Below, in pieces: positions 53,037 to 61,697 of a DNA stretch of 64,000 nucleotides. The notes under the pieces were generated by a model. The model was not told where the DNA came from. It made no database searches and saw only the letters and a list, made by a program, of their open reading frames with translations. A program made the position numbers and the translations under genes. Source of the DNA: Oligoflexia bacterium (lineage in GTDB: Bacteria > Bdellovibrionota > UBA1018); NCBI GenBank assembly GCA_031292385.1, contig JARLHE010000011.1:43879-107878 (forward strand), in the 5' to 3' direction. Positions within the stretch are counted from its first letter, which is position 1; the number at the start of each line of letters is the position of its first letter.

Positions 53037-53885
53037 ATGATTCCGATATCGCCGCGGAAGCGGGGGTTTGCGATAACTGCTGGATTTCTTTCTTTTTCGC
53101 TGGTGCTCGCGTTCGCGGGCACGACTTACGCGGAGGAGGCGGGTTCGGATGGGACCCCGGTGGTGCCCATTGTACAAGAAAGTTCGCACCATGAAATCCC
53201 TTCGGCTGGGCCCTCCAGGGGGCCGATTGCCGGACCGTCTACTCCGGGGCAGCTCTTGGGCAAAATCGGGGGAGCCGCGGCGCTTTTGCCGGTGGGTGGT
53301 CCCGTCGCGGTCGTGAACGCCGCCGCCGTGGTACTGGATGTGTTCGAGAATCTAGGCGAAGTTCTTTGGGATGTCGTAAAATTGGGCGCTCCCGCTCCCG
53401 ATTTCCAGACCGACATCGCAAACGCGCTGCCTCAGGGCGTGGGCGGAATCGACGATCTCGAAAATTGGCAGATGCCGGTGGCCCGCACTTATTGCGTTCC
53501 GCTGATCGACTCCCGCGCTTTCGATTGCACGCCGGGGGTGCAAAGCGATGAGACGCATTTTTTCTTCACGGTTCAATTCATCCCGGGGGGAGATTTTCAG
53601 GGGCATGGGAAGTATCTCGCGGCGGTGATGATCACGCCGGAGTTGGTGACCCTGAACTTTCGGCAACGCTTTGATGCGCAAACCCGCGTGGTGTCGATCG
53701 CGAATATCGGGACCGCCGACGAGCCCATCGCGGAAATGACGATGAAGCTTTCCTGGCAAACTCTCTCGTTCGGGTCTCCCTTGAAGCAGTCCTTGAATTT
53801 CAAGGTTTCGGGCGACGGAAAAATCAGCCACGATCCGACCGTGACTGTCGAGCAGCACGTGGTTCATCCGAGAATTATTCGATAA
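53037..53885 (+). CDS. Exported protein, paralogue of the next gene
   Basis: 282 residues with a signal peptide (FLSFSLVLAFAGTTYA). A Pro/Gly/Ser-rich linker is followed by a hydrophobic helix (~85-110, VVNAAAVVLDVFENLGEVLWDVVKLG) and a beta-rich C-terminal domain with a Cys pair (YCVPL and FDCTPG). The C-terminal layout and the preceding helix parallel the gene at 53979, so the two seem to be paralogues. Unknown family. Confidence 0.65.
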   Translation: MIPISPRKRGFAITAGFLSFSLVLAFAGTTYAEEAGSDGTPVVPIVQESSHHEIPSAGPSRGPIAGPSTPGQLLGKIGGAAALLPVGGPVAVVNAAAVVLDVFENLGEVLWDVVKLGAPAPDFQTDIANALPQGVGGIDDLENWQMPVARTYCVPLIDSRAFDCTPGVQSDETHFFFTVQFIPGGDFQGHGKYLAAVMITPELVTLNFRQRFDAQTRVVSIANIGTADEPIAEMTMKLSWQTLSFGSPLKQSLNFKVSGDGKISHDPTVTVEQHVVHPRIIR

Positions 53886-53905
53886 TTAAATATAATGCAT
53901 TGCGT

Positions 53906-53944
53906 AAGAAATTTCTTGCGTTTTGCTTCAGCTTCCCGTAAAAC
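53906..53944 (+). promoter_or_regulatory. Promoter with 12-bp palindromic operator, copy 2
   Basis: AAGAAATTTCTT (53906-53917) overlapping TTGCGT (53916-53921), 17 bases, TAAAAC (53939-53944). Both copies also share the bases around the palindrome (TAAG...TTGC and TTTT), which is beyond what two random promoters would show. Confidence 0.55.
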
Positions 53945-53978
53945 CCGGGCGGTGTGTAAGGAAAGAAGGGGAAATCAA

Positions 53979-55112
53979 ATGATTCGTCGTGAGAAATTGG
54001 GGCTAGGTATCGTTTCGCTTTTCGGCGCTTTGCAGATGACGAGCGCTTTCGCTGCCACAGGCGCGCAAAACCCGGTGCAGGTCCATGAGATTACGGAACA
54101 GCAGGCCGAAGCGCTGGGATTAGCTCCCGCCGTTGGTGCGGTCCAGGCCCAGGATCTTTTCGTTCCGGAGCCCGCGTCATCGACGACGCCAACGCCGGCG
54201 CCAAGCGCTGATCCTTGCGCGAACTCGAATTCTTCCGGAAACGCGAACTCCCCTGGAAATAATTGGTGGGATCCCAATGCGGCCTATGGCAATTCCGGCG
54301 CCAGAAGCTCCAACGCTTTGACCGGCGGGCCGATCGTCGCGAGTCCAGGTTCTCAACAAGGTTCAAATCCTGCTCAAAATTGCCCAGGCTCCGCCAATGG
54401 CGGTACGGGAGGTATAACTACCAACCCTCCAGTGAATAACGGAGGCTATCATCCCAATCCGGCACCTGGAAATCTCCCGACCAATAATGTTTTGCCCGTC
54501 ATGAATGAAGTCGCCCAGGGCGTGAATATTCTGAACAACATCATTCAGCTGGGTGAGAATGTTTTGAATTTCATCAAGGCGAACGAGCCGACTCAGAACT
54601 ATCAGGCGACGACGGTGATCGCGGTTCCGAAAGCCGTGACCCTGCCGAATCTTCAGTGCAATGCCGCTAATGCCGCGACTTGCAGCCCGGTGATCGTGGA
54701 CTGGAGTCAGTTGGATTGTCAGCCAACCCCGGTCGTGAAGGAGTTTGACGCCAGCATGAACGACAACAGCGGCAATAAGGTCATGGACCTGGTTTTCCGC
54801 ATCTCGCTCACGGCCGGCTGTAGTTATAACGGGGCAGGTCAATACATTCGTGACGCTCATTTCGATGCGGTGAATATGAATGTGTCCGGCTTCGCCGATA
54901 AATTCGACGCGACTGTCACGGTGCCATCGGTTTACCACGTTGGGCCGGATACGAATCCGATCGCGGCGGCCGAAATGGATGTCGCGTTCCAGAATAACTC
55001 GATTTTCGTTTCACGCTCCGGGTCGGTGAACATCCTGGTTACCGGCGATGGCCAGATCCTCAACGTTTCGTCGCCAACCGCTGGCGGCAAGCCCGAACAA
55101 ATCGGCCAGTAA
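53979..55112 (+). CDS. Exported protein, paralogue of the previous gene
   Basis: 377 residues from ATG 53979 (AAGGGG ten bases upstream). Signal peptide ends near A-F-A-A. A long low-complexity linker rich in Asn, Pro, Gly and Ser (~60-180), a helix (~190-215, NILNNIIQLGENVLNFIKAN) and a beta-rich C-terminal domain with Cys as in the previous gene. The paralogue pair has the same helix-then-beta layout. Function unknown; a surface or matrix protein is plausible. Confidence 0.65.
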   Translation: MIRREKLGLGIVSLFGALQMTSAFAATGAQNPVQVHEITEQQAEALGLAPAVGAVQAQDLFVPEPASSTTPTPAPSADPCANSNSSGNANSPGNNWWDPNAAYGNSGARSSNALTGGPIVASPGSQQGSNPAQNCPGSANGGTGGITTNPPVNNGGYHPNPAPGNLPTNNVLPVMNEVAQGVNILNNIIQLGENVLNFIKANEPTQNYQATTVIAVPKAVTLPNLQCNAANAATCSPVIVDWSQLDCQPTPVVKEFDASMNDNSGNKVMDLVFRISLTAGCSYNGAGQYIRDAHFDAVNMNVSGFADKFDATVTVPSVYHVGPDTNPIAAAEMDVAFQNNSIFVSRSGSVNILVTGDGQILNVSSPTAGGKPEQIGQ

Positions 55113-55146
55113 GCGACGCGCGCCCGCGCGACATATAAATGCTTCA

Positions 55147-55182
55147 TTAGGGGGATGACAAAATCATCCCCCTAATTTTTTT
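55147..55182 (+). terminator. Intrinsic terminator
   Basis: TTAGGGGGATGA (55147-55158), loop CAAAA, TCATCCCCCTAA (55164-55175), then seven T. Perfect 12-bp stem; ends transcription of the exported protein gene. Confidence 0.9.
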
Positions 55183-55260
55183 GACGCGAAGATTACAGTG
55201 GTAGCCTTCACCGGGTGTTTGTACTCTGAGACAAATTCGTAGTCTTTGGAGGAAACGTTC

Positions 55261-56019
55261 ATGAGCACTATTTCGTTCGATTTTCGGGGAAAAGGCATTG
55301 TCGTCACGGGGGGAGCGCAGGGAATCGGTTTTGAGATCGCTCGCCGGTTTCTTGCCTCCGGTGCGTCCGTTTCGATCTGGGATTATTCGGCCGAGGCGTT
55401 GAAAGCGGCCGAAACCGAAATCGCGAAAAACCCGGATCACAAATCGCGGGCGTTCTTTTGCAGCGTGGACGTCACTCAAATGGCCTCGTGCGCGGCGGCG
55501 GCGGCGAAGCTTCCTTTCGCGCTCGATGTTTTGGTCAACAACGCCGGCATCACGCGCGATAAGAGCTTCGTGAAAATGACCGAAGAGGATTGGAGCGCGG
55601 TCATCAACACCAATCTCACGGGTTTGTTCAACGTGACCCAAAGCGCGTTGCCGAAATTTTCCGCCGATTCGAAAAACAAGCGCATCGTGAACATGGCCAG
55701 TATCGTCGCCCTTTACGGAAACTTCGGCCAAACCAACTATGCCGCCGCGAAGGCGGGCGTGATCGGGATGACCAAGACTTGGGCCCGCGAGTTCGGCAAA
55801 CGGGGCTTTACCGTCAACGCCATCGCTCCTGGCTTTATCGAAACCCGCATGACCTCGGCGATGCCGAAGGAAGCCCTGGCAAGTATGGTGGCGAAGATCC
55901 CGGCCGCCCGCATGGGGCAGGTGAGTGATATCGCCAATGCCTGTTTGTTTTTGGCTTCGGAAGACTCCTCCTATGTGAACGGGACGGTCTTGAACGTGGA
56001 TGGCGGACTAGTCGTATAG
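55261..56019 (+). CDS. Short-chain dehydrogenase/reductase (FabG-like)
   Basis: 252 residues from ATG 55261 (GGAGGAA nine bases upstream). NAD(P)-binding TGGAQGIGFE, NNAGIT, catalytic Ser in NMASIVALYG, YxxxK in NYAAAKAGV, and PGFI-type segment IAPGFIETRMT. Most similar in pattern to 3-oxoacyl-ACP/acetoacetyl-CoA reductases. Substrate not fixed. It has its own leader after the terminator and lies before the lexA gene. Confidence 0.88.
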   Translation: MSTISFDFRGKGIVVTGGAQGIGFEIARRFLASGASVSIWDYSAEALKAAETEIAKNPDHKSRAFFCSVDVTQMASCAAAAAKLPFALDVLVNNAGITRDKSFVKMTEEDWSAVINTNLTGLFNVTQSALPKFSADSKNKRIVNMASIVALYGNFGQTNYAAAKAGVIGMTKTWAREFGKRGFTVNAIAPGFIETRMTSAMPKEALASMVAKIPAARMGQVSDIANACLFLASEDSSYVNGTVLNVDGGLVV

Positions 56020-56025
56020 GCCTAA

Positions 56026-56084
56026 TTCGTAAGAAAATAGTACGTTACGCTTGACGTACGAATAACTTACGAATAGTCTACGAA
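56026..56084 (+). promoter_or_regulatory. lexA operator/promoter with phased repeats
   Basis: Three TACGAA direct repeats at 56057, 56068 and 56079 are spaced exactly 11 bases, one helical turn, and an inverted copy TTCGTA lies at 56026-56031. They end four bases before the lexA ATG. LexA self-control is the simplest reading, though the Bdellovibrio-type box TTAC-N3-GTAA is not present. Confidence 0.55.
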
Positions 56085-56088
56085 CTAG

Positions 56089-56748
56089 ATGACCGAGGCT
56101 CCCAAGACCAAAAACAAGTTTCTTACCCCGAAGCAAAAGCAGGTTCTGGATTTCATCCACTCCTATCAGCGGGAAAAGGATTACTCTCCTTCGCAGCAGG
56201 AGATTGCTCAGCATTTCGGCTTTAGCTCTCTGGGCACGGTTCAGCATTACCTGAACCAGCTTGAAGCTTTGGGGCTTTTGCAAAAGTCCCTGAATGCGCG
56301 GCGTGGGCTGAGCTTGAGTGAATCTAAAACGGAAACCGCGGCGGTAGAGCCGCCGTCGTCTCTCCGCGCTTTACCAGTCTTGGGGAAGGTCGCGGCAGGA
56401 CGACCGATCGAAGCGGCTTCAGATTTGGGGTCGATCGAGGTTCCTCAGCAGCTCATGGGCCGGAGCGGGAAACATTTTGTTCTGCTCGTTCAAGGAGATT
56501 CCATGATTGGCGACGGGATTCTGGAAGGCGACTTCGTGGTGATTCGCCAGCAATCGACCGCCGCGAACGGCGAAACGGTGGTTGCGTTGATCGAGAATGA
56601 AGCGACGATCAAGCGCTATTTCAAAGACAAAGATCAAGTTGAGCTGCGCGCGGCTAACCCCGCTTATCCTCCCATCCGTGTTGACGGGGGGCTTGCGCGC
56701 AGCTTTCGGATCGAGGGAGTTTTAACCGGTCTGATTCGTAAAACTTAA
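56089..56748 (+). CDS. lexA: LexA repressor
   Basis: SOS master repressor with self-cleavage. 219 residues: N-terminal winged helix (~1-75), linker, Ala103-Gly104 cleavage site (KVAAGRPIEA), and the latent peptidase with Ser138 (GDSMI) and Lys175 (NEATIKRYF). All catalytic residues are present. Preceded by phased TACGAA repeats; no ribosome binding site is visible in front of ATG, so translation may be leaderless or use a weak site. Confidence 0.95.
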   Translation: MTEAPKTKNKFLTPKQKQVLDFIHSYQREKDYSPSQQEIAQHFGFSSLGTVQHYLNQLEALGLLQKSLNARRGLSLSESKTETAAVEPPSSLRALPVLGKVAAGRPIEAASDLGSIEVPQQLMGRSGKHFVLLVQGDSMIGDGILEGDFVVIRQQSTAANGETVVALIENEATIKRYFKDKDQVELRAANPAYPPIRVDGGLARSFRIEGVLTGLIRKT

Positions 56749-56780
56749 GCTTCGGTGTTCATTCCCACAACCACCGAGAA

Positions 56781-56818
56781 AACAGGCGGACTAACAGCGC
56801 GTGTGTCCGCCTGTTTTT
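56781..56818 (+). terminator. Intrinsic terminator of lexA
   Basis: AACAGGCGGAC (56781-56791) pairs with GTCCGCCTGTT (56805-56815) around a 13-base loop, followed by five T. Confidence 0.85.
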
Positions 56819-56834
56819 ATTTTTGGATTCAGTG

Positions 56835-57749
56835 CTAATTGCTGGCTGTCGAAGCCCGATTCAACCCCGATGTGTAGTAGAAGGGGTCGCCACCGAGCTG
56901 GAAGTAGGACTCAAATTCGGATTGAGAAAGAGACTGCGAATTCAGGGAATTTGAAACGGTTCCCTGGTCGTAATCCTGCTCGAAATTGGCGGTAAAATCG
57001 GGGAATTGAAATTGCCACTGGATTTTTCCGCCCAGGGTGCCACTTGAGTCCGTGCTGTTGAGTACTCCTTGGATATTGATAGGGATGTTTCCGATCGTCT
57101 GGGAGTGAATCTGGCCGGTCACTTGAATAGCGGCGTAGGCGGAGCCTGTTCCCATGTTTTGCTCGTTGACGCCGCCGCTGAGCGAGACCTGGTCCACGTC
57201 GTTCATCGTCGCGAAACTCGGATCTTGGACGTTGTAAGCGTAATCCAGGGCGCTGACGTAGAAATTTTGGACGGGGTCCTGCTGAAGCTGGATTTCGAAG
57301 TTCATATTCACCGGACATGTGGCATTGGCCGCAGTGAGGTCAAAGAAAACGATCGGGGGCGGAAGATCCGGGTTCGGCGCGCCGGAAGGCGTCGAGGTCT
57401 GCGTCGGGATCGGAATAAGCTGCACGTCGCATTGGGGGCTGGTCACGAGCGAGGACATTTGCGCGAGGTTCGAGCTCGATTGAAGCTGCTGCGCGGACGT
57501 ATTTTCGGATGAAAAGGCACCGATGGGTGCGCTCGTGCTCAGATTCGAAGAGGTCCCGAGTGAAGCGCCGCTGTAAAGCGTAGCCAAATACCCGCGGCCT
57601 GACGATTGAAGCGTGTTTTTCAGCTGGGCTTGTTGTTGGTCCGTGAGCGGAGAGTCGCTCCGGGCGCACGAGGTCACCGTGAGCGCGGCGATAATGAGCT
57701 TGAAAAGCGTCTTCGGCCCCGAGGGGTATTGCGAAGCGACAAACACCAA
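56835..57749 (-). CDS. Exported lipoprotein of unknown function
   Basis: About 304 residues with a non-ATG start: TTG at 57749 or GTG at 57746; no clear ribosome site. A hydrophobic run ends in V-T-S-C, a lipobox at about Cys28. The mature part is Ser/Gln/Asn-rich at first and beta-rich later (IQVTGQIHSQTIGNIPINIQ). No motif recognised. It converges on lexA, with the terminator between them. Confidence 0.6.
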   Translation of the reverse strand: MVFVASQYPSGPKTLFKLIIAALTVTSCARSDSPLTDQQQAQLKNTLQSSGRGYLATLYSGASLGTSSNLSTSAPIGAFSSENTSAQQLQSSSNLAQMSSLVTSPQCDVQLIPIPTQTSTPSGAPNPDLPPPIVFFDLTAANATCPVNMNFEIQLQQDPVQNFYVSALDYAYNVQDPSFATMNDVDQVSLSGGVNEQNMGTGSAYAAIQVTGQIHSQTIGNIPINIQGVLNSTDSSGTLGGKIQWQFQFPDFTANFEQDYDQGTVSNSLNSQSLSQSEFESYFQLGGDPFYYTSGLNRASTASN

Positions 57750-57834
57750 TTATGTAAAAATTACTATGTTGGCGAAGGAAACTCAATCGTGCGACGCGCA
57801 ACGCGTTTGTCGTCAGGCTTTTGACTTGAAGGCG

Positions 57835-59196
57835 CTATGAATGAGCGGTGCTTTTGGCTTCGAGAATATCCACGAGCCGTATAAGTGGAATGCCCGAGGC
57901 CACGAAATAGTTGGCGACCGCGCTGATGTAGTTATACTCCGCCTGGATGTAGGCCGATTCCGCCTGCAAGTAAGTCTGTTGAACGGTCAGAAGCTGCAGG
58001 TAGTTGATGGTTTGCAGGCGATATTCGCGTTGCGCTTCCTTGAGGGAAGCCGCGCCGAGCTCGGCCGCGCTTCGCGAGCTTTTGAGATTCGTCATCGAGG
58101 TATCCAAGTCGCGCTCGGATTGGACCTGGTTGTACGACAAGGTGTCGAGCGTCTTCTGTTCCGCGTAGCGAAGCTGTTGCTGTTGCGAGATCAAAGAGGC
58201 CTTTTGGAAGATCGAGGACAAACCGCTGAAAATCGGGACGGTTAAGTACACGCCGACGCTCCAGGCTGTCGTGTAGTTGTTGAAAAGGTCGCTCTTTACG
58301 TTCGAGGTATGTCCGTAGGCCGCCTGAATGTTCGCGGAGGGATAGTTCGGCGCCAAGGTTTGCGCGATCGTGTCGTCGTACTGGGTGATCTGGAGCCTTG
58401 CGACCGCGATTTCCGGAAGCTCCTGCTTCAGCGGAAGGAGTTCCATCACGGAGGGCATGTCGATCGCCTCGAGCGAGCCGGTTAAATTCAGCGTTTTCGC
58501 TTGGTTCTCGTGGAGCAGCGAGACGAGCTGCGAGGCTTGGGCCTTCATCTGGTTTTCCGCGGTGGCGATCTGGGGGAGCAAGAGCGCCACGTTGGTTTTC
58601 GACTGCAAAACATCGAGGAGCTGCGCTCGGCCGATATTGTAATAGCGCTGGGTCGTGACAAGCGATTCCTGTTCCACTTTGAGCGTCTTTTGGAGGATGT
58701 CGCGATTCTCCCGGTTGAGCAGCACCGAGTAGAATGCCTGCAGAACGGCGAGAGTCACGGTTCTTTCCGTGATGTCGAGGCTTTTCTGTTTGATTTGACG
58801 ATCTTTTTGCGCGTACTTCCAACCCGCGAGAATCAGGCCGCCGTCCCAGAGAGTCTGGGTCAGCTTGAGCTCGAGCTGGTATTGGTTGTACGAGTTCCCG
58901 CCGAAGCTCGGCTGGGTATTGAGCACCGCGTCCTTCTGAATCGCGCTATAACCCGTGCCCACGATATTCGGGGCGATCAGGGAGGTGGCGTATCTCACAT
59001 TTTCGTCGTCTTGATGGATGGCTTCCCGGCCGGTCTGAACATCGGGGTTTCGGTCCATGGCGTATTGCACCGCGCTCTGAATGGAGAGCTGCAGAGCATT
59101 TCCGTCCGAGGCGTGGGCAATGTTCAGGGTTGGGGTCAGTAAAGAAAACAGCGCTGCCCATGCAGTAGTCGCGGCCACGGACGAATTGAGCTTCAT
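57835..59196 (-). CDS. TolC-family outer-membrane channel protein
   Basis: 453 residues from ATG 59196; ATG 59208 is a few codons earlier. A signal peptide ends at I-A-H-A. The two long coiled-coil repeats and the alternating periplasmic helices of the outer membrane efflux (OEP) family are visible, and an OEP repeat pair such as YNIGRAQLLDVLQ and YRLQTINYLQLLTVQQTYL. No MFP or inner-membrane pump is adjacent, so the partner is elsewhere. Divergent from a MarR gene with shared repeats between them. Confidence 0.88.
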   Translation of the reverse strand: MKLNSSVAATTAWAALFSLLTPTLNIAHASDGNALQLSIQSAVQYAMDRNPDVQTGREAIHQDDENVRYATSLIAPNIVGTGYSAIQKDAVLNTQPSFGGNSYNQYQLELKLTQTLWDGGLILAGWKYAQKDRQIKQKSLDITERTVTLAVLQAFYSVLLNRENRDILQKTLKVEQESLVTTQRYYNIGRAQLLDVLQSKTNVALLLPQIATAENQMKAQASQLVSLLHENQAKTLNLTGSLEAIDMPSVMELLPLKQELPEIAVARLQITQYDDTIAQTLAPNYPSANIQAAYGHTSNVKSDLFNNYTTAWSVGVYLTVPIFSGLSSIFQKASLISQQQQLRYAEQKTLDTLSYNQVQSERDLDTSMTNLKSSRSAAELGAASLKEAQREYRLQTINYLQLLTVQQTYLQAESAYIQAEYNYISAVANYFVASGIPLIRLVDILEAKSTAHS

Positions 59197-59215
59197 GGCG
59201 AAAATCATAGTGGTA

Positions 59216-59292
59216 TTAGTTAGCGTTGGCAACCAGTTCGCGCCAATTGATTTGACATAATGAGTTAGTTCGGGTTAGTTAGCACTTCTAAC
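59216..59292 (+). promoter_or_regulatory. Divergent MarR/tolC operator region
   Basis: The nine-base direct repeat TTAGTTAGC occurs at 59216-59224 and 59275-59283; the second overlaps GTTAG-CACTT-CTAAC (59278-59292), an inverted repeat of the size MarR regulators bind. Confidence 0.5.
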
Positions 59293-59301
59293 GAAGTGGT
59301 T

Positions 59302-59823
59302 ATGAAGCATTTGACCGAACCCAAGCCTAGTTCCCCGGACCTTTCCGCTCTCGAAGTCGAGCCGGCCGGTGCAGCGTCTCTTGTGTCGAACGGAGACCGG
59401 GAGTCCGCGCTCTTTCTTGCGAAAACCTTGCTGGATACGGTTCCGTTCGTGATGCGCATGATTCGGACTGAAATGCGCCTGGCCGCGAAGGGGATTTTTA
59501 CCGTTCCCCAGTTCCGGACCATCAATCAGCTGAGAAAACGCCCTCACACAAATCGGGAGCTTGCCGAATGGATGGGGGTCGCGCCGCCCACGATGTCGCG
59601 CATGATCGACACGCTGATGAAGCGAGGCTGGCTGGAGAAGACACGGGACAAGGCCGATATGCGCCAGCAGCTCCTGACGCTGACTCCTCTTGGGCGGCAG
59701 GAGGCGAACCGGGTGCGGTCCATCGTCCGCAAGAAAATCGCAATAAAGCTCGGCTCTCTCGATAAGCGGCAGCACGCCACGCTCGCGGACGGGTTGGAAG
59801 TTCTTCGCGATCTTTTTACCTGA
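59302..59823 (+). CDS. MarR-family transcriptional regulator
   Basis: 173 residues from ATG 59302 (a GTG six bases upstream is in frame). Helical dimer domain and winged HTH with NRELAEWMGVAPPTMSRMID (recognition helix), the wing KTRDKADMRQQLLTLTPLG, and a C-terminal helix. Presumably represses its own gene and the divergent tolC-like gene; ligand unknown. Confidence 0.88.
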   Translation: MKHLTEPKPSSPDLSALEVEPAGAASLVSNGDRESALFLAKTLLDTVPFVMRMIRTEMRLAAKGIFTVPQFRTINQLRKRPHTNRELAEWMGVAPPTMSRMIDTLMKRGWLEKTRDKADMRQQLLTLTPLGRQEANRVRSIVRKKIAIKLGSLDKRQHATLADGLEVLRDLFT

Positions 59824-59897
59824 TAAATCCGCTGTTTTTGAATCGTTAAAGTATTTAATAAAGAGATAATAATAGCGCGAAGCCGGTCTCAGATTCG

Positions 59898-59926
59898 TTG
59901 ACAGCGGCTTATGAAAGCGATAAACC
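59898..59926 (+). promoter_or_regulatory. Sigma-70-type promoter of the lipoprotein-OMP-TolC operon
   Basis: TTGACA (59898-59903), 17 bases, TAAACC (59921-59926). The start codon of the next gene is at 59934, so the leader would be very short. Confidence 0.5.
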
Positions 59927-59933
59927 GCGGACT

Positions 59934-60968
59934 ATGAAAATTCGTCGCGCGATAGGCTTTCGGTCCGGTTTAATCATTCTGGTGGCGGCATTTCTCGGTC
60001 AGGCCTGCGGTGACAAAACGTTGCAGGACTATCGGAATCAGCAGGCGAACGCCGATGCTCATGCTCTCGCTCCGGCGGCGAACACTTACACCGGAATGGT
60101 GACGGCGCTCGGCGGAGGGAATTCGGAGACCGGAACCGCGTTGGGCAATTTGGCGATCTCTTTGAGGGTCGACGAGATTCCGCAACCCTCGAGCGATAAT
60201 CTCGGTACGGAGTATCGGGCGGCGCTCAACGGAACGGTTCACTACGTGGGCGTCGACGGTCTTACTGGCGACGCGACGATCACGAACGCGACTTACGATT
60301 CGAGTTCGGGCCAGTTCAGCACGACGGTCGGCCTGACCGACGATGACAATGCTTCGTATTCGATGGAGATCGAGGGGAACATCGCGAACGGCCACATGAC
60401 CGGTACGATCATGGTCGACAGCAACGTGAATTTCGGCGGGAAGATCGATCTCAGCACGAACTCTTCGCAGATCGCGTCGTCCCAGCAGCTCTCGACCAGC
60501 GATCGCGGCCTCGAGCTGAGCGCCGAGAGCGGCGTTTTCGAAGGGACCTTGGCTGGCGCGCCGGTGAGCTTGACCATCAATGATCGCGATACGAGCGCAA
60601 GCCAGACCTTCCTTCAGATTTTCTCGCCGATTCATCTTCTCGATGTGGTCGTCAATGACGGCAATCCGATTTCGATGGGGACCGGGTCGGGGAGCACGGC
60701 GCAGCTTGACGATGAGACCGGCCAATTGAAAGGCCATGGAGTGATTACGGTGGGGGGCTTTCAGATCACCGCTTATCTGAGTTGCCAGGCCCAATATCAG
60801 GGAAAAATCGTGAACGCTTGGGATTGTACGTTTCAGAACAATCATGTGCTGTTCACTCGCAATCATGCGGGTTCCGCCACGAACGCGGCCGGTGTGCCCG
60901 CGAACGGTACCGCGCGGCCCACGCCGCCCAAGAAGCCCGCGCCTTCCAAGGGGCATGCGAAAAAGTAA
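59934..60968 (+). CDS. Exported lipoprotein
   Basis: 344 residues from ATG 59934. Signal peptide ends in L-G-Q-A-C (lipobox, Cys26). The mature part is beta-rich with many Ser, Thr, Asp and Gly, suggesting repeated beta-sheet units; the tail is Pro/Lys-rich (PTPPKKPAPSKGHAKK). No enzymatic motif. First gene of a three-gene operon with an OMP and a TolC-family protein. Confidence 0.65.
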   Translation: MKIRRAIGFRSGLIILVAAFLGQACGDKTLQDYRNQQANADAHALAPAANTYTGMVTALGGGNSETGTALGNLAISLRVDEIPQPSSDNLGTEYRAALNGTVHYVGVDGLTGDATITNATYDSSSGQFSTTVGLTDDDNASYSMEIEGNIANGHMTGTIMVDSNVNFGGKIDLSTNSSQIASSQQLSTSDRGLELSAESGVFEGTLAGAPVSLTINDRDTSASQTFLQIFSPIHLLDVVVNDGNPISMGTGSGSTAQLDDETGQLKGHGVITVGGFQITAYLSCQAQYQGKIVNAWDCTFQNNHVLFTRNHAGSATNAAGVPANGTARPTPPKKPAPSKGHAKK

Positions 60969-60980
60969 GTCGAGGAGCCT

Positions 60981-61697
60981 ATGCCGGATCGTTTAATGTC
61001 TTGGATACTTGGAGCGGCGTTCGCGTTGGGGCTGATGCCCGGCGCGGCCGCGCGCGCTTCAACCGAGACGATCACGGTTGATTTGCCGCCAAGCCGGCTC
61101 GAAGCGAAGGTCGATCAGTCTGGAGGATCGCAGCCCAGTCCCGAGTCATGGCTCAACGTAGGGGCTTCATCGTGGGCTCCGGGCGGTTTTTCGCTGCCTA
61201 GTTTAATTCCTTCCGCTCCGGCCTTTCAATCGAGCGGTCTGCCGGCCTTTTACGTGAATTACATCGTCGCCCTCGCTCCTGCCAGCGATTGGACGCTGAA
61301 GTTCGGGGCGAATTGGCTGTCATTAGGTCGAACCGTCTCGATTCAGAACGTCGGGTTTGCGAGCAGCGAAAGTGAAACCATTCAGCTCTTCTCGCTGAGA
61401 GCGGGGATCGAGTACGCGCCCATCTCCATTGCGACCCGATATTTTTCCCCCTATATTGGAGCCGCGCTCCTTCCTTCGATCGCGATCGTTCCGAGTTCGT
61501 CTTTCGAAGATACGGGCAATATTTACGGAGGCATTCCGTTGGAGTTCGCCGCCGGTTCGCGTTTTCAGCTGGACCCATTGAGCGATGCTCTACGGGGCGT
61601 TGAGTTCGATCTTGCGGCGGTGGGTACGGTTGGAACGGTCGAACATTCGAGCGTCGGTGGAATCGGTATTAGCGGAGGCCTGAGGTTATCCTTATGA
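60981..61697 (+). CDS. Outer-membrane beta-barrel-like protein
   Basis: 238 residues. GAGGAG precedes the ATG by a few bases. Signal peptide ends near A-R-A. Alternating hydrophobic beta strands with aromatic girdle residues (WTLKFGANWLSLG, LFSLRAGIEYAP, YIGAALLPSIAIV) and a C-terminal LRLSL ending, typical of an OmpW/OmpA-like porin or small barrel. Its last codon overlaps the TolC-family gene (ATGA). Confidence 0.65.
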   Translation: MPDRLMSWILGAAFALGLMPGAAARASTETITVDLPPSRLEAKVDQSGGSQPSPESWLNVGASSWAPGGFSLPSLIPSAPAFQSSGLPAFYVNYIVALAPASDWTLKFGANWLSLGRTVSIQNVGFASSESETIQLFSLRAGIEYAPISIATRYFSPYIGAALLPSIAIVPSSSFEDTGNIYGGIPLEFAAGSRFQLDPLSDALRGVEFDLAAVGTVGTVEHSSVGGIGISGGLRLSL

